This document shows positions 28,293-38,076 of a DNA stretch of 64,000 nucleotides, piece by piece (the stretch's first letter is position 1; each line of letters opens with the position of its first letter). This stretch comes from Mesorhizobium sp. M7A.F.Ca.US.008.03.1.1. GTDB lineage: Bacteria; Pseudomonadota; Alphaproteobacteria; Rhizobiales; Rhizobiaceae. The position numbers and the translations under genes were made by a program. The notes beneath the pieces were generated by a model, which was not told the origin of the DNA, made no database searches, and saw only the letters and a program-made list of their open reading frames with translations. The stretch covers positions 62,001-126,000 of the forward strand of contig NZ_RZRU01000004.1 in the NCBI RefSeq assembly GCF_003997495.1, written 5' to 3'.

Positions 28293-31181
28293 TCACGCTT
28301 GCGTCAGCGGATATTGCTCCTTCAGCGTCTTCAGCACCTGGTCGCCCGGCATTGGCGCGCCGAACATGAAGCTCTGAACATATTCGCAGCCCATCTGGCG
28401 CAGTTCCAGCGCGTCGCTCTCGTCCGAAATGCCCTCGGCGACGACGGACAGGCCGAGTTCATGCGCCATGTTGACCATCGATTTCAGCAGCACCGCGCGC
28501 TTGGGCGTGTTGTCGTCGACGAAACTCTTGTCGATCTTGATGGTGTCGAAAGGGAAACGCGTCAGATAGGCCAATGAGGAATAACCGGTGCCGAAATCAT
28601 CCAGCGACAGTCCGATGCCGAGCTGCTTCAGCTTGGTCAGCACATGGGCGGTCTGCTCGGGATTGTCCATGACAAGCGATTCGGTGAGTTCGAGCCGGAA
28701 GCAGCGTGGCTTCAGATTGGCCCGAGCGATGACCGAGCGGACGTCGCTGACCAGGTCGCGGCGGATCAACTGGCGGCTGGACAAATTGACCGAGACCGAC
28801 AGCGGCGCGTCGCCGATCTGCTTTTGCCAGCTGGCGAGATCTTCCGCCGCTTGCTGCATGGCAAACAGGCCGAGCTGCACGATCAGCCCGCAGCTTTCGG
28901 CGACCGGGATGAAATCCGCCGGCGGGATCATGCCGCGGCGCGGATGGTCCCAGCGCAGCAGCGCTTCGAAGCCGGCGACGCTGCCATCCTCGAGCCGCAC
29001 GATCGGCTGGTAGGCGAGCGTGAATTCGCGCCGCTCGATGGCGCGGCGCAGGTCGGATTCGAACTGCAGCCTGTCGGTGCCGACAGTGCGGAAAGCCGGA
29101 CGGAACGGCTCGATCCTGTCGCCGCCGAAGCGCTTGGCCTGGTGCATGGCAAGCTCGGCGTCCTTGACCATGTCCTCGGCCGACATTTGCGGCGAATTCC
29201 AGGTGATCAGTCCGATCGACGCGGTCAGCACGATCTCGCGCTTGGCAAAGGTGATCGGATTGTTGATGGCATGCTTGATGGCATCCGCCACGGCGGCGAT
29301 GCGGGCCGGGTCCTGTTCGGACAATAGCATCAGCGCGAACTGGTCGCCGGCAAAGCGCGACAGCGAATCCTTCGGCTTGAGCAGCCGGTGCAGGCGACGC
29401 GCGATGGTCAAGAGGATGGTGTCGCCGGCCGAGATACCGAGCCCGTCATTGACCTGCTTGAAACGGTCGATGTCGATGACGAAGACGGTCGGCCGCACCT
29501 TCTCTTCGGTGCGGGCGATCGAGATGATCGCTTCCAGCCGGTTCATCAACAATTCGCGGTTCGGCAGACCGGTCAGATTGTCGTGAACGGCATCGTGCAG
29601 CAGCCTTTCCTCGGACTTTTTCTGCTCGGTCACGTCGACCATGGTGCCGACGCAGCGGATGACCTCGCCGTCGGATCCGATGACAGGGCGCGCGCGCAGC
29701 GAAAACCAGTGATAGTGGCCGTCGGCGCCGCGCAGGCGAAAATTCTGCGATACCCGGCCGCGCCGGTGTTCGAGCACCACGTCGAGCGTCGTGCGGAAGG
29801 TGTCGCGGTCGTCGGCATGCAGCACCGGCAGCCAGTTGCGCGCCGCGCCGCCAAGGCTGTTCGGTGCCAGTCCGAGCTGGATGCTGACGTCAGGCTTGGT
29901 GACGACGCGGTCGCGCAGCACGTCCCAGTCCCACACCGTGTCGCCCGATCCGGCCACCGCCAGCGCCTGCCGCTCGAGGTCGGAGAACAGGCCTTGATGC
30001 AGCGCGCCGCCGGCAAAAGCATGCTGCATGACGGTGAAGCCGATCAGAAGGATGATCAGGATCAGGCCGCCGCCCAGGGCCGGCTGGGCGATGTCGTTGT
30101 CGAGCATGCCGGTGATCGCCATCCACGATCCGCATAGCCACAACAGCACCATGACCCAACTGGGCACCAGCATGATGGCACGGTCGTAGCCGCGTATGCC
30201 GAGGAAGATGATCAGGCCGAGCCCGGTCAGTGCGGTGGCGGCGAAGGACAGCCGTGCAATGCCGGCAGCGACCGCCGGATCGACGATGGCGACGCCGGCG
30301 ATCAGCACCAGTCCCAGAATCCAGACCAGCGCGCCATAGCTGAAATGGCCGTGCCATCGGTTAAGGTTGAGATAGGCGAACAGGAACACAACGAAGGTTC
30401 CCGCCAGCGCCACCTCCGTTCCCGCCCGCCACATCTGCTCATTGCCCGGCGATATCTCGATGATCTTGTTGAGGAAGCCGAAATCGACGCAGATATAGGC
30501 CAGCACCGCCCAGGCAAGCGCCGCGGTGGCCGGGAACATCGAGGTTCCCTTGACCACGAAAAGGATGGTCAGGAACAGCGCCAGCAGGCCGGCGATGCCG
30601 ATGACGATGCCGCGAAACAGCGTGTAGGAATTGACCGAGTCCTTGTAGGATTCGGGATCCCAGAGGTAGACCTGCGGCAGTTTCGGCGAGGCCAGTTCGG
30701 CGATGAAGGTGATCACCGTGCCGGGGTTCAGCGTCACCCGGAAAACGTCGGCATCGGGGCTGGTCTGGCGGTCGAGCGCGAAGCCCTCGCTGGGCGTGAT
30801 GGCGGCGATGCGGGTCGAGCCGAGATCCGGCCAGAAGATGCCGGAATTCACCAGGCGGAAATGCGGTGCGACGATCAGCCGGTCGAGCTGCTGATCGGTG
30901 GTGTTGGCGAGCGCGAAAACAGCCCAGTCGCCGGTCGAACGGGCATCATTGGCCTCGACCTCGATGCGCCGCACGATGCCGTCCGGACCCGGCGCGGTCG
31001 ACACCTGGAAATTCTCGCCCTGGTTGCGGTAGATCTCGACGGCGCCGGAAAGGTCGAGCGCGACGTCGTCGCGGGCGATCTTGATCGGCTCGACGGCGAA
31101 GGCCGACGATGCCGCCCACAGCGTCAGGAGTGTCGCGAGGACAATGGCGAACAGCGGCCCGTTGCGCAGGAATTTCGTCAA
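28293..31181 (-). CDS. Membrane GGDEF-EAL cyclic-di-GMP protein with PAS domain
   Basis: A 962-aa protein. Order: signal segment (1-29), periplasmic beta-rich domain (30-180), a seven-helix membrane block (about 185-400), a PAS/PAC domain (VWDWDVLRDRVVTKP to GTMVDVTEQ), then GGDEF and EAL. The GGDEF site is degenerate (RFAGDQFALM instead of GGDEF), so diguanylate cyclase activity is probably lost, though GTP may still bind. The EAL part looks complete: GFEALLRWDHP, ELTESLVMD, LDDFGTGYSSLAYL, KIDKSFV and VVAEGI. The expected output is c-di-GMP hydrolysis in response to a periplasmic or membrane signal, affecting motility or exopolysaccharide. The gene start lies 3 bp from the RimJ-like gene stop. 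Confidence 0.92.
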   Translation of the reverse strand: MTKFLRNGPLFAIVLATLLTLWAASSAFAVEPIKIARDDVALDLSGAVEIYRNQGENFQVSTAPGPDGIVRRIEVEANDARSTGDWAVFALANTTDQQLDRLIVAPHFRLVNSGIFWPDLGSTRIAAITPSEGFALDRQTSPDADVFRVTLNPGTVITFIAELASPKLPQVYLWDPESYKDSVNSYTLFRGIVIGIAGLLALFLTILFVVKGTSMFPATAALAWAVLAYICVDFGFLNKIIEISPGNEQMWRAGTEVALAGTFVVFLFAYLNLNRWHGHFSYGALVWILGLVLIAGVAIVDPAVAAGIARLSFAATALTGLGLIIFLGIRGYDRAIMLVPSWVMVLLWLCGSWMAITGMLDNDIAQPALGGGLILIILLIGFTVMQHAFAGGALHQGLFSDLERQALAVAGSGDTVWDWDVLRDRVVTKPDVSIQLGLAPNSLGGAARNWLPVLHADDRDTFRTTLDVVLEHRRGRVSQNFRLRGADGHYHWFSLRARPVIGSDGEVIRCVGTMVDVTEQKKSEERLLHDAVHDNLTGLPNRELLMNRLEAIISIARTEEKVRPTVFVIDIDRFKQVNDGLGISAGDTILLTIARRLHRLLKPKDSLSRFAGDQFALMLLSEQDPARIAAVADAIKHAINNPITFAKREIVLTASIGLITWNSPQMSAEDMVKDAELAMHQAKRFGGDRIEPFRPAFRTVGTDRLQFESDLRRAIERREFTLAYQPIVRLEDGSVAGFEALLRWDHPRRGMIPPADFIPVAESCGLIVQLGLFAMQQAAEDLASWQKQIGDAPLSVSVNLSSRQLIRRDLVSDVRSVIARANLKPRCFRLELTESLVMDNPEQTAHVLTKLKQLGIGLSLDDFGTGYSSLAYLTRFPFDTIKIDKSFVDDNTPKRAVLLKSMVNMAHELGLSVVAEGISDESDALELRQMGCEYVQSFMFGAPMPGDQVLKTLKEQYPLTQA

Positions 31182-31184
31182 AAA

Positions 31185-31781
31185 TCAGTCCTTCGTTCCA
31201 ACGCCCGGTGGATCGTCCGCGATCCGGGCGTAGAGGTAGTGGTCCTGCCAGATGCCGTTGATCCTGAGATAGGATCGCAGAAGTCCTTCGCGCCGGAATC
31301 CGGCTTTTTCAAGCACGCGGATCGACCGGATATTGTCGGGAATACAGGCCGCTTCGATCCGGTGCAACCTCAGCGTATCGAAGGCGAAGCGGGCCACCAC
31401 CTTGACCGCGTCGGTCATCAGGCCGCGGCCGCCGAAGCGCTCGCCGATCCAGTAGCCGACATGGCCGCTCTGTGAGACGCCATGGCGTATGTTGCCGAGC
31501 GTGATGCCGCCAGCAAGCTTGCCGCTGCTCCTCTCGAAGATGAAGAAGGCGATCGCGGTTCCTTGCGCATAGTCCTCGCGGTAGCGGCTGATGCGCAGCC
31601 GCCACGCGGTGCGGTCGAGTTCATCGGGGGTCCAGCGCGGCTCCCATGGTTCGAGGAAGGCGCGGCTTTCCCCGCGCACCGCTGCCCACTCGCGATAGTC
31701 GTTGGTGAACGGCACGCGCAGCGTGACGCGGTCGCCCTTCAGCGCCGGCAGGTCACGGCGAAAGAAAGGGAGCGCGAACAT
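31185..31781 (-). CDS. RimJ/RimL-type GNAT N-acetyltransferase
   Basis: A 198-aa GNAT protein. Motifs: FLEPWEPRWTPDE near residue 43, the acetyl-CoA-binding GYWIGERFGGRGLMTDAV near 108-125 and LHRIEAACIPDNIRSIRVLEKAGFRREG at the C-terminal side (seen in parts). It probably acetylates the N-terminal residue of a ribosomal protein such as S5. It lies directly upstream of the GGDEF/EAL gene on the same strand (3-bp gap) and is likely co-transcribed. Length is normal for RimJ. Confidence 0.92.
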   Translation of the reverse strand: MFALPFFRRDLPALKGDRVTLRVPFTNDYREWAAVRGESRAFLEPWEPRWTPDELDRTAWRLRISRYREDYAQGTAIAFFIFERSSGKLAGGITLGNIRHGVSQSGHVGYWIGERFGGRGLMTDAVKVVARFAFDTLRLHRIEAACIPDNIRSIRVLEKAGFRREGLLRSYLRINGIWQDHYLYARIADDPPGVGTKD

Positions 31782-31796
31782 GGCGCTTTGAGCGGC

Positions 31797-33089
31797 TTAG
31801 ACGGCGAGCTTACGGGCCGTGGTCTGCGTGCCTGCGAGCGATTCGAGGATCGCCTCGTATGGCGCCAGTGTGCCCACAGGCCCGACAGCGGTGAGCGTCG
31901 GCTTGGTCGAGAACAATCGCGACGACAGATCGGTCAGCCGCTCGATCGTCAGCGCCGCCAGCCGTTCCATCAGTTCCTCCTTGGCGATCGGCCGGCCGAA
32001 CAGAAGCAGTTGCCGTGCGATCTGCGAAGCCCGGCTGGCCGGGCTTTCGGCGGACATGATCAGCCCGGCGCGATATTGGGCGCGCGCGCGGTCGAGTTCT
32101 TCCTGCAGGATCTTCTCGCCGGCCTTCTGCAGTTCGTCGATGATGACAGGCACCAGTTCGGCGATGTCGCTTTGGCCGGTCGCGGCATGGACTCCGAAGA
32201 CGCCGGTGTCGGAAAAGCCCCAATGGAAGGCATAGACAGAATAACACAGGCCACGCTTCTCGCGAACCTCCTGGAACAGACGCGACGACATACCACCGCC
32301 GAGGATCATCGACAGCACCTGCGAGGCATAGAAGTCGCGCACATGATAGGCACGCCCCTCGAACCCCAGCACGATCTGCGCGTCCATCAGGTCGCGGTCC
32401 TCACGGAAGTCGCCGCCGACATATTGCGCATATTGCGGGATGGTGCTGTCGGCCTTGCTGCGAAAGCTGCCGAGCTGCTTTTCTACCTCGCGCACGAAAT
32501 TGTCGTGCTTGATGTCGCCGGCAGCGACGATCACCATGCGCTCGGCGCCATACTGCCGCTCGATGAAATCGTGCAGCTGCTTCGAGGTGAAGGATTTGAC
32601 GGTTTCCGGCGTCCCCAGAATCGAGCGGCCGATGGTCTGGTGGCGAAACGCCGTCTCGGTGAAACGGTCGAAGACGATGTCGTCGGGCGTGTCGTGCGCG
32701 GCGCCGATCTCCTGCAGGATCACATGCTGTTCGCGCTCGAGTTCCTGCGGGTCGAATTCGGACTCCTGCAGGATGTCGGCAAGAATGTCGACGGCCAGCG
32801 GCACGTCGTCGGAGAGCACCCTGGCATAGTAGGAGGTGGTCTCGACGCTAGTGGCAGCATTGATCTCGCCGCCGACGTCCTCGATCTCCGAGGCGATTTC
32901 GAAGGCGCTCCGCCTTTTCGTGCCCTTGAACGCCATGTGCTCGAGCAGATGGGCCATGCCATGCTCGTCGTCACGTTCATTGCGGGCACCCGACTTGACC
33001 CAGGCACCAAGGGCAACCGATTCGATGCTTTGAAGGGTTTCGGTGGCGACTGTCAGGCCGTTCGACAGACGGCTTACCTCAACACCCAT
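31797..33089 (-). CDS. M16 family zinc peptidase (processing-peptidase-like)
   Basis: A 430-aa inverzincin. The zinc motif HLLEH is at residues 47-51 in DEHGMAHLLEHMAFKGT, and the distal Glu falls in EREQHVILQEIG about 76 residues on. Later family marks are FDRFTETAFRHQTIGRSILGTPE and GGGMSSRLFQEVREKRGLCYSVYAF. Bacterial relatives of mitochondrial processing peptidase degrade small peptides or signal peptides. The ATG at 33089 (MGVEVSRLSNGL) is the family start; an open frame to 33209 reads into thrC. The gene begins 14 bp after the thrC stop, and thrC-M16-rimJ is a common rhizobial order. Confidence 0.93.
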   Translation of the reverse strand: MGVEVSRLSNGLTVATETLQSIESVALGAWVKSGARNERDDEHGMAHLLEHMAFKGTKRRSAFEIASEIEDVGGEINAATSVETTSYYARVLSDDVPLAVDILADILQESEFDPQELEREQHVILQEIGAAHDTPDDIVFDRFTETAFRHQTIGRSILGTPETVKSFTSKQLHDFIERQYGAERMVIVAAGDIKHDNFVREVEKQLGSFRSKADSTIPQYAQYVGGDFREDRDLMDAQIVLGFEGRAYHVRDFYASQVLSMILGGGMSSRLFQEVREKRGLCYSVYAFHWGFSDTGVFGVHAATGQSDIAELVPVIIDELQKAGEKILQEELDRARAQYRAGLIMSAESPASRASQIARQLLLFGRPIAKEELMERLAALTIERLTDLSSRLFSTKPTLTAVGPVGTLAPYEAILESLAGTQTTARKLAV

Positions 33090-33103
33090 ATGGCTATTAC
33101 TCC

Positions 33104-34501
33104 CTAACGCGCCGCCCGCGCGCGGCGGCCGACGTAATCTTCCACCATTTTCAGGTCGGATGGAAGTACCGTGTATTTTTCCTCCGATGTCATCAATCCC
33201 CCTAGCCATGCGGGCAGTGCGGGCGACACGCCGCTGGCGGCTTCGACGGCGGCCGGAAACTTTGCCGGGTGCGCGGTGCCCAGCACCACCATCGGCACGG
33301 CGCCTGACGCCTTGCCTGCAGCGACATGCACGGCTGCCGCGGTATGCGGATCGAGCAGATAGTTGCTGGCCGCGAGCGTCGAGCGGATGGTAGCTGCGAC
33401 CTCGTCCATACCAGCGCTGCCGGCATCGAATTCGGACCGCATGCCGGCGATTTCCCGGGCTTCGATGGTGAAGGCGCCGGACTGCTTCAGACCGTCCATG
33501 TAGCGCCGCACGTTCGCCGCGTCACGGCCGGAGGCCTCGAACAGCAGGCGTTCGAAATTCGACGACACCTGGATATCCATCGACGGCGACGTGGTCGCAA
33601 AGACGCCCTTGGTGCGGTATTCGCCGGTCGAAAAGGTCCGTGCCAGGATGTCGTTGTCATTGGTGGCGATGACCAGCCGATCGATCGGCAAGCCCATCTT
33701 CTTGGCGGCGTAGCCGGCGAAGATATCGCCGAAATTGCCGGTCGGCACGGTGAAGGAAACGGGCCTGTCCGGCGCGCCGAGCGACAGCGCCGAGGAGAAA
33801 TAATAGACGATCTGGGCCATGATGCGGGCCCAGTTGATCGAATTGACGCCCGAAAGCGCCACCCGGTCGCGAAAGCCGTGATCGTTGAACATGTCCTTGA
33901 GCAGGCCTTGGCAATCGTCGAAATTGCCTTCGATCGCCAGCGCATGGACGTTTGCAGCCGTCGACGTCGTCATTTGCCGCTGCTGCACCGGCGAGACGCG
34001 GCCATGCGGGAAAAGGATGAAGATGTCGGTCCGGCTGCGACCGGCAAAGGCATCGATGGCCGCCCCGCCGGTATCGCCCGACGTGGCGCCGACGATCGTG
34101 GCGTGCTGGTCACGTTCGGTAAGCACATGGTCCATCAGCCGGGCCAGAAGCTGCATCGCCACATCCTTGAAGGCGAGCGTCGGCCCGTGGAAGAGTTCCA
34201 GGATGAAGGTGTTGGGGCCGGTCTGCACCAGCGGGCAGACGGCCTCGTGGCGGAAGGTGGCATAGGCTTCGCGCACCAGCCGCTCGAAAACGGAGGCCGG
34301 AATCTCGTCGCCAAGGAACGGCGACAGCACGCGGATGGCAAGGTCGGGATAGGCAAGGCCGCGCATGGCGCGAATCTCGGCGGCGGAAAACTGTGGCCAC
34401 TCGCGCGGCACGTAGAGCCCGCCGTCGCGCGCCAGCCCAGCCAGCACGGCGTCGGAAAATCCAAGAACGGGGGCTTCCCCGCGGGTACTCACATATTGCA
34501 T
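33104..34501 (-). CDS. thrC: Threonine synthase
   Basis: A 465-aa PLP enzyme making threonine from O-phosphohomoserine, completing the pathway that uses the homoserine kinase encoded at 15784-16746. Landmarks are the N-terminal MQYVSTRGEAPVLGFSDAV, the PLP lysine in HGPTLAFKDVAMQLL, the phosphate-binding GATSGDTGGAAIDAF and VPTGNFGDIFAGYAAKKMG. This is the long type (bacterial/yeast type II) form. It heads the thrC-M16-rimJ-GGDEF/EAL cluster on the minus strand. Confidence 0.96.
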   Translation of the reverse strand: MQYVSTRGEAPVLGFSDAVLAGLARDGGLYVPREWPQFSAAEIRAMRGLAYPDLAIRVLSPFLGDEIPASVFERLVREAYATFRHEAVCPLVQTGPNTFILELFHGPTLAFKDVAMQLLARLMDHVLTERDQHATIVGATSGDTGGAAIDAFAGRSRTDIFILFPHGRVSPVQQRQMTTSTAANVHALAIEGNFDDCQGLLKDMFNDHGFRDRVALSGVNSINWARIMAQIVYYFSSALSLGAPDRPVSFTVPTGNFGDIFAGYAAKKMGLPIDRLVIATNDNDILARTFSTGEYRTKGVFATTSPSMDIQVSSNFERLLFEASGRDAANVRRYMDGLKQSGAFTIEAREIAGMRSEFDAGSAGMDEVAATIRSTLAASNYLLDPHTAAAVHVAAGKASGAVPMVVLGTAHPAKFPAAVEAASGVSPALPAWLGGLMTSEEKYTVLPSDLKMVEDYVGRRARAAR

Positions 34502-34630
34502 GTCACAATTCCGTTACTGCCTGGCTTTTTCCGTCCACCGCAAGGTGGTTAATTTCTGCGCTAGCTCAGTCGCATTTTTGCCGCGCGGTTGATATACGTC
34601 ACCAGCTTTGCGAGAGGGAAGTGCAGTTTC

Positions 34631-35359
34631 ATGGCGTTTCGTACATTCAGTGGTCGCTTTTTGGCGGGTCTTGCGCTCACCGGCTTTATGCTTGCCGCCG
34701 CCGGCTGCCAATCGGGCGACAATGGCATCCTGAACCTCGGCATAGGCAAGAAAGATCCAACGGCGCCACCGCCGCCGCAGGATCCCAAGATACTGGCCAG
34801 CCAGTTGCAGGCCTATTGTCCCAGGGTGACGGTGCGGGACGGCACGGCTTTCTTCAACACCTATTCCAAGGAAGCTCAGAAACCCAAGCCCAGGATCAAG
34901 AAGACCGGCGACGCCGCGCAGGATGCCGCGGCCCAGGCCGAGGCTGACGCCGCGGCTGCAACTCCGCCCGACGAATCGGCCAACATCATCTACCAGGCAT
35001 CGGTCAGCGACGTGACACGCGACTGCAGCCGTGCCAACGGCCAGCTGACGATGAAGATTGCGGTCGCAGGCAAGATTGTCCCCGGACCGAAGTTTTCTCC
35101 AGGCACCATCACCATGCCTATCCGCACGGCTGTGATGCATGGCACCGAGGTCCTCTATTCCCAGCTCCACCAGTATCAGGTCCAGGTCACCGATCCTTCG
35201 GTCGCCACGCAGTTCGTCTTCACCGATTCCAGTATTGTCGTGCCCGAGCCGACGGCGCAGGACTACCAAGCCTTTGCCGGCTATGACGAAACCGCACATA
35301 AGGCAACGGTCGACAAGCCGAAGAAGACCCGCCGCAAGAGGGCTGCCGCGACGAACTAG
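34631..35359 (+). CDS. Putative outer-membrane or periplasmic lipoprotein, alphaproteobacterial
   Basis: A 242-aa protein with a lipobox signal peptide: LAGLALTGFMLAAAGCQSG, with Cys at about residue 26 as the lipidated residue. The mature part is Pro-rich (DPTAPPPPQDPK), contains an Ala/Asp-rich linker (DAAQDAAAQAEADAAAATPP) and a C-terminal Lys/Arg-rich tail (KPKKTRRKRAAATN). I do not recognise a named domain. Two further Cys (AYCPRVTV and TRDCSRAN) may form a disulfide. It stands alone between the divergent thrC and convergent HAD genes; the ATG at 34631 sits at the normal start of the signal peptide. Confidence 0.75.
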   Translation: MAFRTFSGRFLAGLALTGFMLAAAGCQSGDNGILNLGIGKKDPTAPPPPQDPKILASQLQAYCPRVTVRDGTAFFNTYSKEAQKPKPRIKKTGDAAQDAAAQAEADAAAATPPDESANIIYQASVSDVTRDCSRANGQLTMKIAVAGKIVPGPKFSPGTITMPIRTAVMHGTEVLYSQLHQYQVQVTDPSVATQFVFTDSSIVVPEPTAQDYQAFAGYDETAHKATVDKPKKTRRKRAAATN

Positions 35360-35401
35360 GTCTCGGCAGTTGCACGAGGCGTGCGTCGCGGCGCACGCTT
35401 C

Positions 35402-36088
35402 TCAGGCGTCCGACCACTCCGACAGCGCCGCGATCACGCTTTTCAACTCCGCCCAGCGGCGGATCACCGTCTCGGCGCCGGCCTCGGTGAGCGCGTCCGC
35501 ATGGCCGGGATAGCTGTGGGCAGCTCCGGTGAAGCCGATCACCCGCATCCCTGCCGCCCTTGCGCCGTGGACGCCGTGCACGGAATCCTCGATAACGAAA
35601 GTGTTCGCCGGGTTGGCGCTGAGTTTCTCCGCCGCGAACAGGAACACGTCCGGCGCCGGTTTCGTTTTCCCGGTCGGTGTTTCCATCGCCGAAAAAATCC
35701 GGTCGGTGAAAAACGGCAAAAGATGCACCTTCTCCAGCATGAATTCGATCCGCTCGGAGCGTGAATTCGAGCAGACACAGCGCGGCACCGTGACCGCGGC
35801 GACCGCCTCGCGTACCCCATCGATGGCGCGGACGTCGCTGCGCAATTTGCGGTCGACCAGCTCTTCCGCGCGGTCGATGAGCGAGACCTGGAACGGAATG
35901 CTGGATTTCTCCTCGACCCGCATCATGATGTCCTTGAAGGTCAGCCCGGCATAGGTCTCCGCGAGTTCCTCGGCCGATATTTCGTATCCCGCCAAGGTCA
36001 ACAGCTCCGCCTCGACGCGGGCGGCGATGATTTCGGAATCGACGAGCACGCCGTCGCAATCGAAGATGACAAGGTCTGGCTGGGGCAT
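35402..36088 (-). CDS. HAD-superfamily hydrolase, beta-phosphoglucomutase-like subfamily
   Basis: A 228-aa HAD-IA hydrolase. Motif I is VIFDCDGVLVDSEIIAARV at the N-terminus, motif II CSNSRSERIEFML, motif III GKTKPAPDVFLFAAEKL and motif IV FVIEDSVHGVHGARAAGM. The domain cap lies between motifs I and II. Such enzymes dephosphorylate sugar phosphates or phosphoglycolate. The substrate cannot be assigned. The start at 36088 (MPQPDLVIF) was preferred over a longer frame to 36178. Confidence 0.88.
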   Translation of the reverse strand: MPQPDLVIFDCDGVLVDSEIIAARVEAELLTLAGYEISAEELAETYAGLTFKDIMMRVEEKSSIPFQVSLIDRAEELVDRKLRSDVRAIDGVREAVAAVTVPRCVCSNSRSERIEFMLEKVHLLPFFTDRIFSAMETPTGKTKPAPDVFLFAAEKLSANPANTFVIEDSVHGVHGARAAGMRVIGFTGAAHSYPGHADALTEAGAETVIRRWAELKSVIAALSEWSDA

Positions 36089-36237
36089 GGTGATCCGGAC
36101 AATGGGAGGGCGAGGCGGCCTCGGAAGGCTCAGGCGGCGCGGCATACACCAACAGCGCCCCCTTCGCAAATTCGCCACGCCCGTCCCTTGGCCTTCACGG
36201 AATATTTACGCTGATCGGTAACCATAACGGAGAGTAA

Positions 36238-37445
<1,208 letters not shown>

Positions 37446-37464
37446 TCGCTGGAAGCGATTCAAA

Positions 37465-38076
37465 TCACGCCTTGATTCCGAGGCGTTCAAGGTCTGCTTG
37501 AAGCGTCTTCGCATCAGTGAACAGCACCGACTGCCAGCCCGCCGCCTTGGCGCCGTCGACATTCTTCTGGCTGTCATCGATGAACAGCGTGGCCGACGGT
37601 TCGAGGCCGAATGCGGCGACGTGGTGATCGTAGATGGCGCGGTCGGGTTTGATCTGGCGGATATCGGCCGACACCGTCACGCCGCGTGGACGATTGAGGA
37701 AATCGAAGCGCTCGCGGGCCTCGGCCAGCGTGTCGCTGGCGAAATTGGTCAGCATGGTCACGTCGTGGCCGCTCTCGATCAGACCGACCATGATGGCGAC
37801 GCTGTCGTCATAGGCATGTGGCACCATCTCGTGCCAGTGGCGGCGGAAACTGCGGATGTTTTCCGCGTGATCGGGATGGTCCGCGATCAGCAGCGCCTCA
37901 GCCTCTTCCCATGTGCGGCCGCGATCCTGCTCGATGTTCCAGTCATGCGTGCAGACATTGTCGAAGAACCACTTCCTCTCTTCGGCATCCGGAATGAGGC
38001 GGCTGAACGGAATGTTGGGATCGTAGTGGATCAGCACTCTGCCGATGTCGAAAACGATGTGGCGTATTTCAGTCAT
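37465..38076 (-). CDS. HAD-superfamily hydrolase (YihX-like)
   Basis: A 203-aa HAD-IA protein. Motif I is HIVFDIGRVLIHYDPN, motif II MLTNFASDTLAEARERF, motif III QIKPDRAIYDHHVAAFGL and motif IV LFIDDSQKNVDGAKAAGW. It resembles glucose-1-phosphate or FMN phosphatases, though the substrate is not determinable. The start at 38076 (MTEIRHIVF) is within 8 bp of the end of mutY, so the two are likely co-transcribed. Confidence 0.88.
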   Translation of the reverse strand: MTEIRHIVFDIGRVLIHYDPNIPFSRLIPDAEERKWFFDNVCTHDWNIEQDRGRTWEEAEALLIADHPDHAENIRSFRRHWHEMVPHAYDDSVAIMVGLIESGHDVTMLTNFASDTLAEARERFDFLNRPRGVTVSADIRQIKPDRAIYDHHVAAFGLEPSATLFIDDSQKNVDGAKAAGWQSVLFTDAKTLQADLERLGIKA

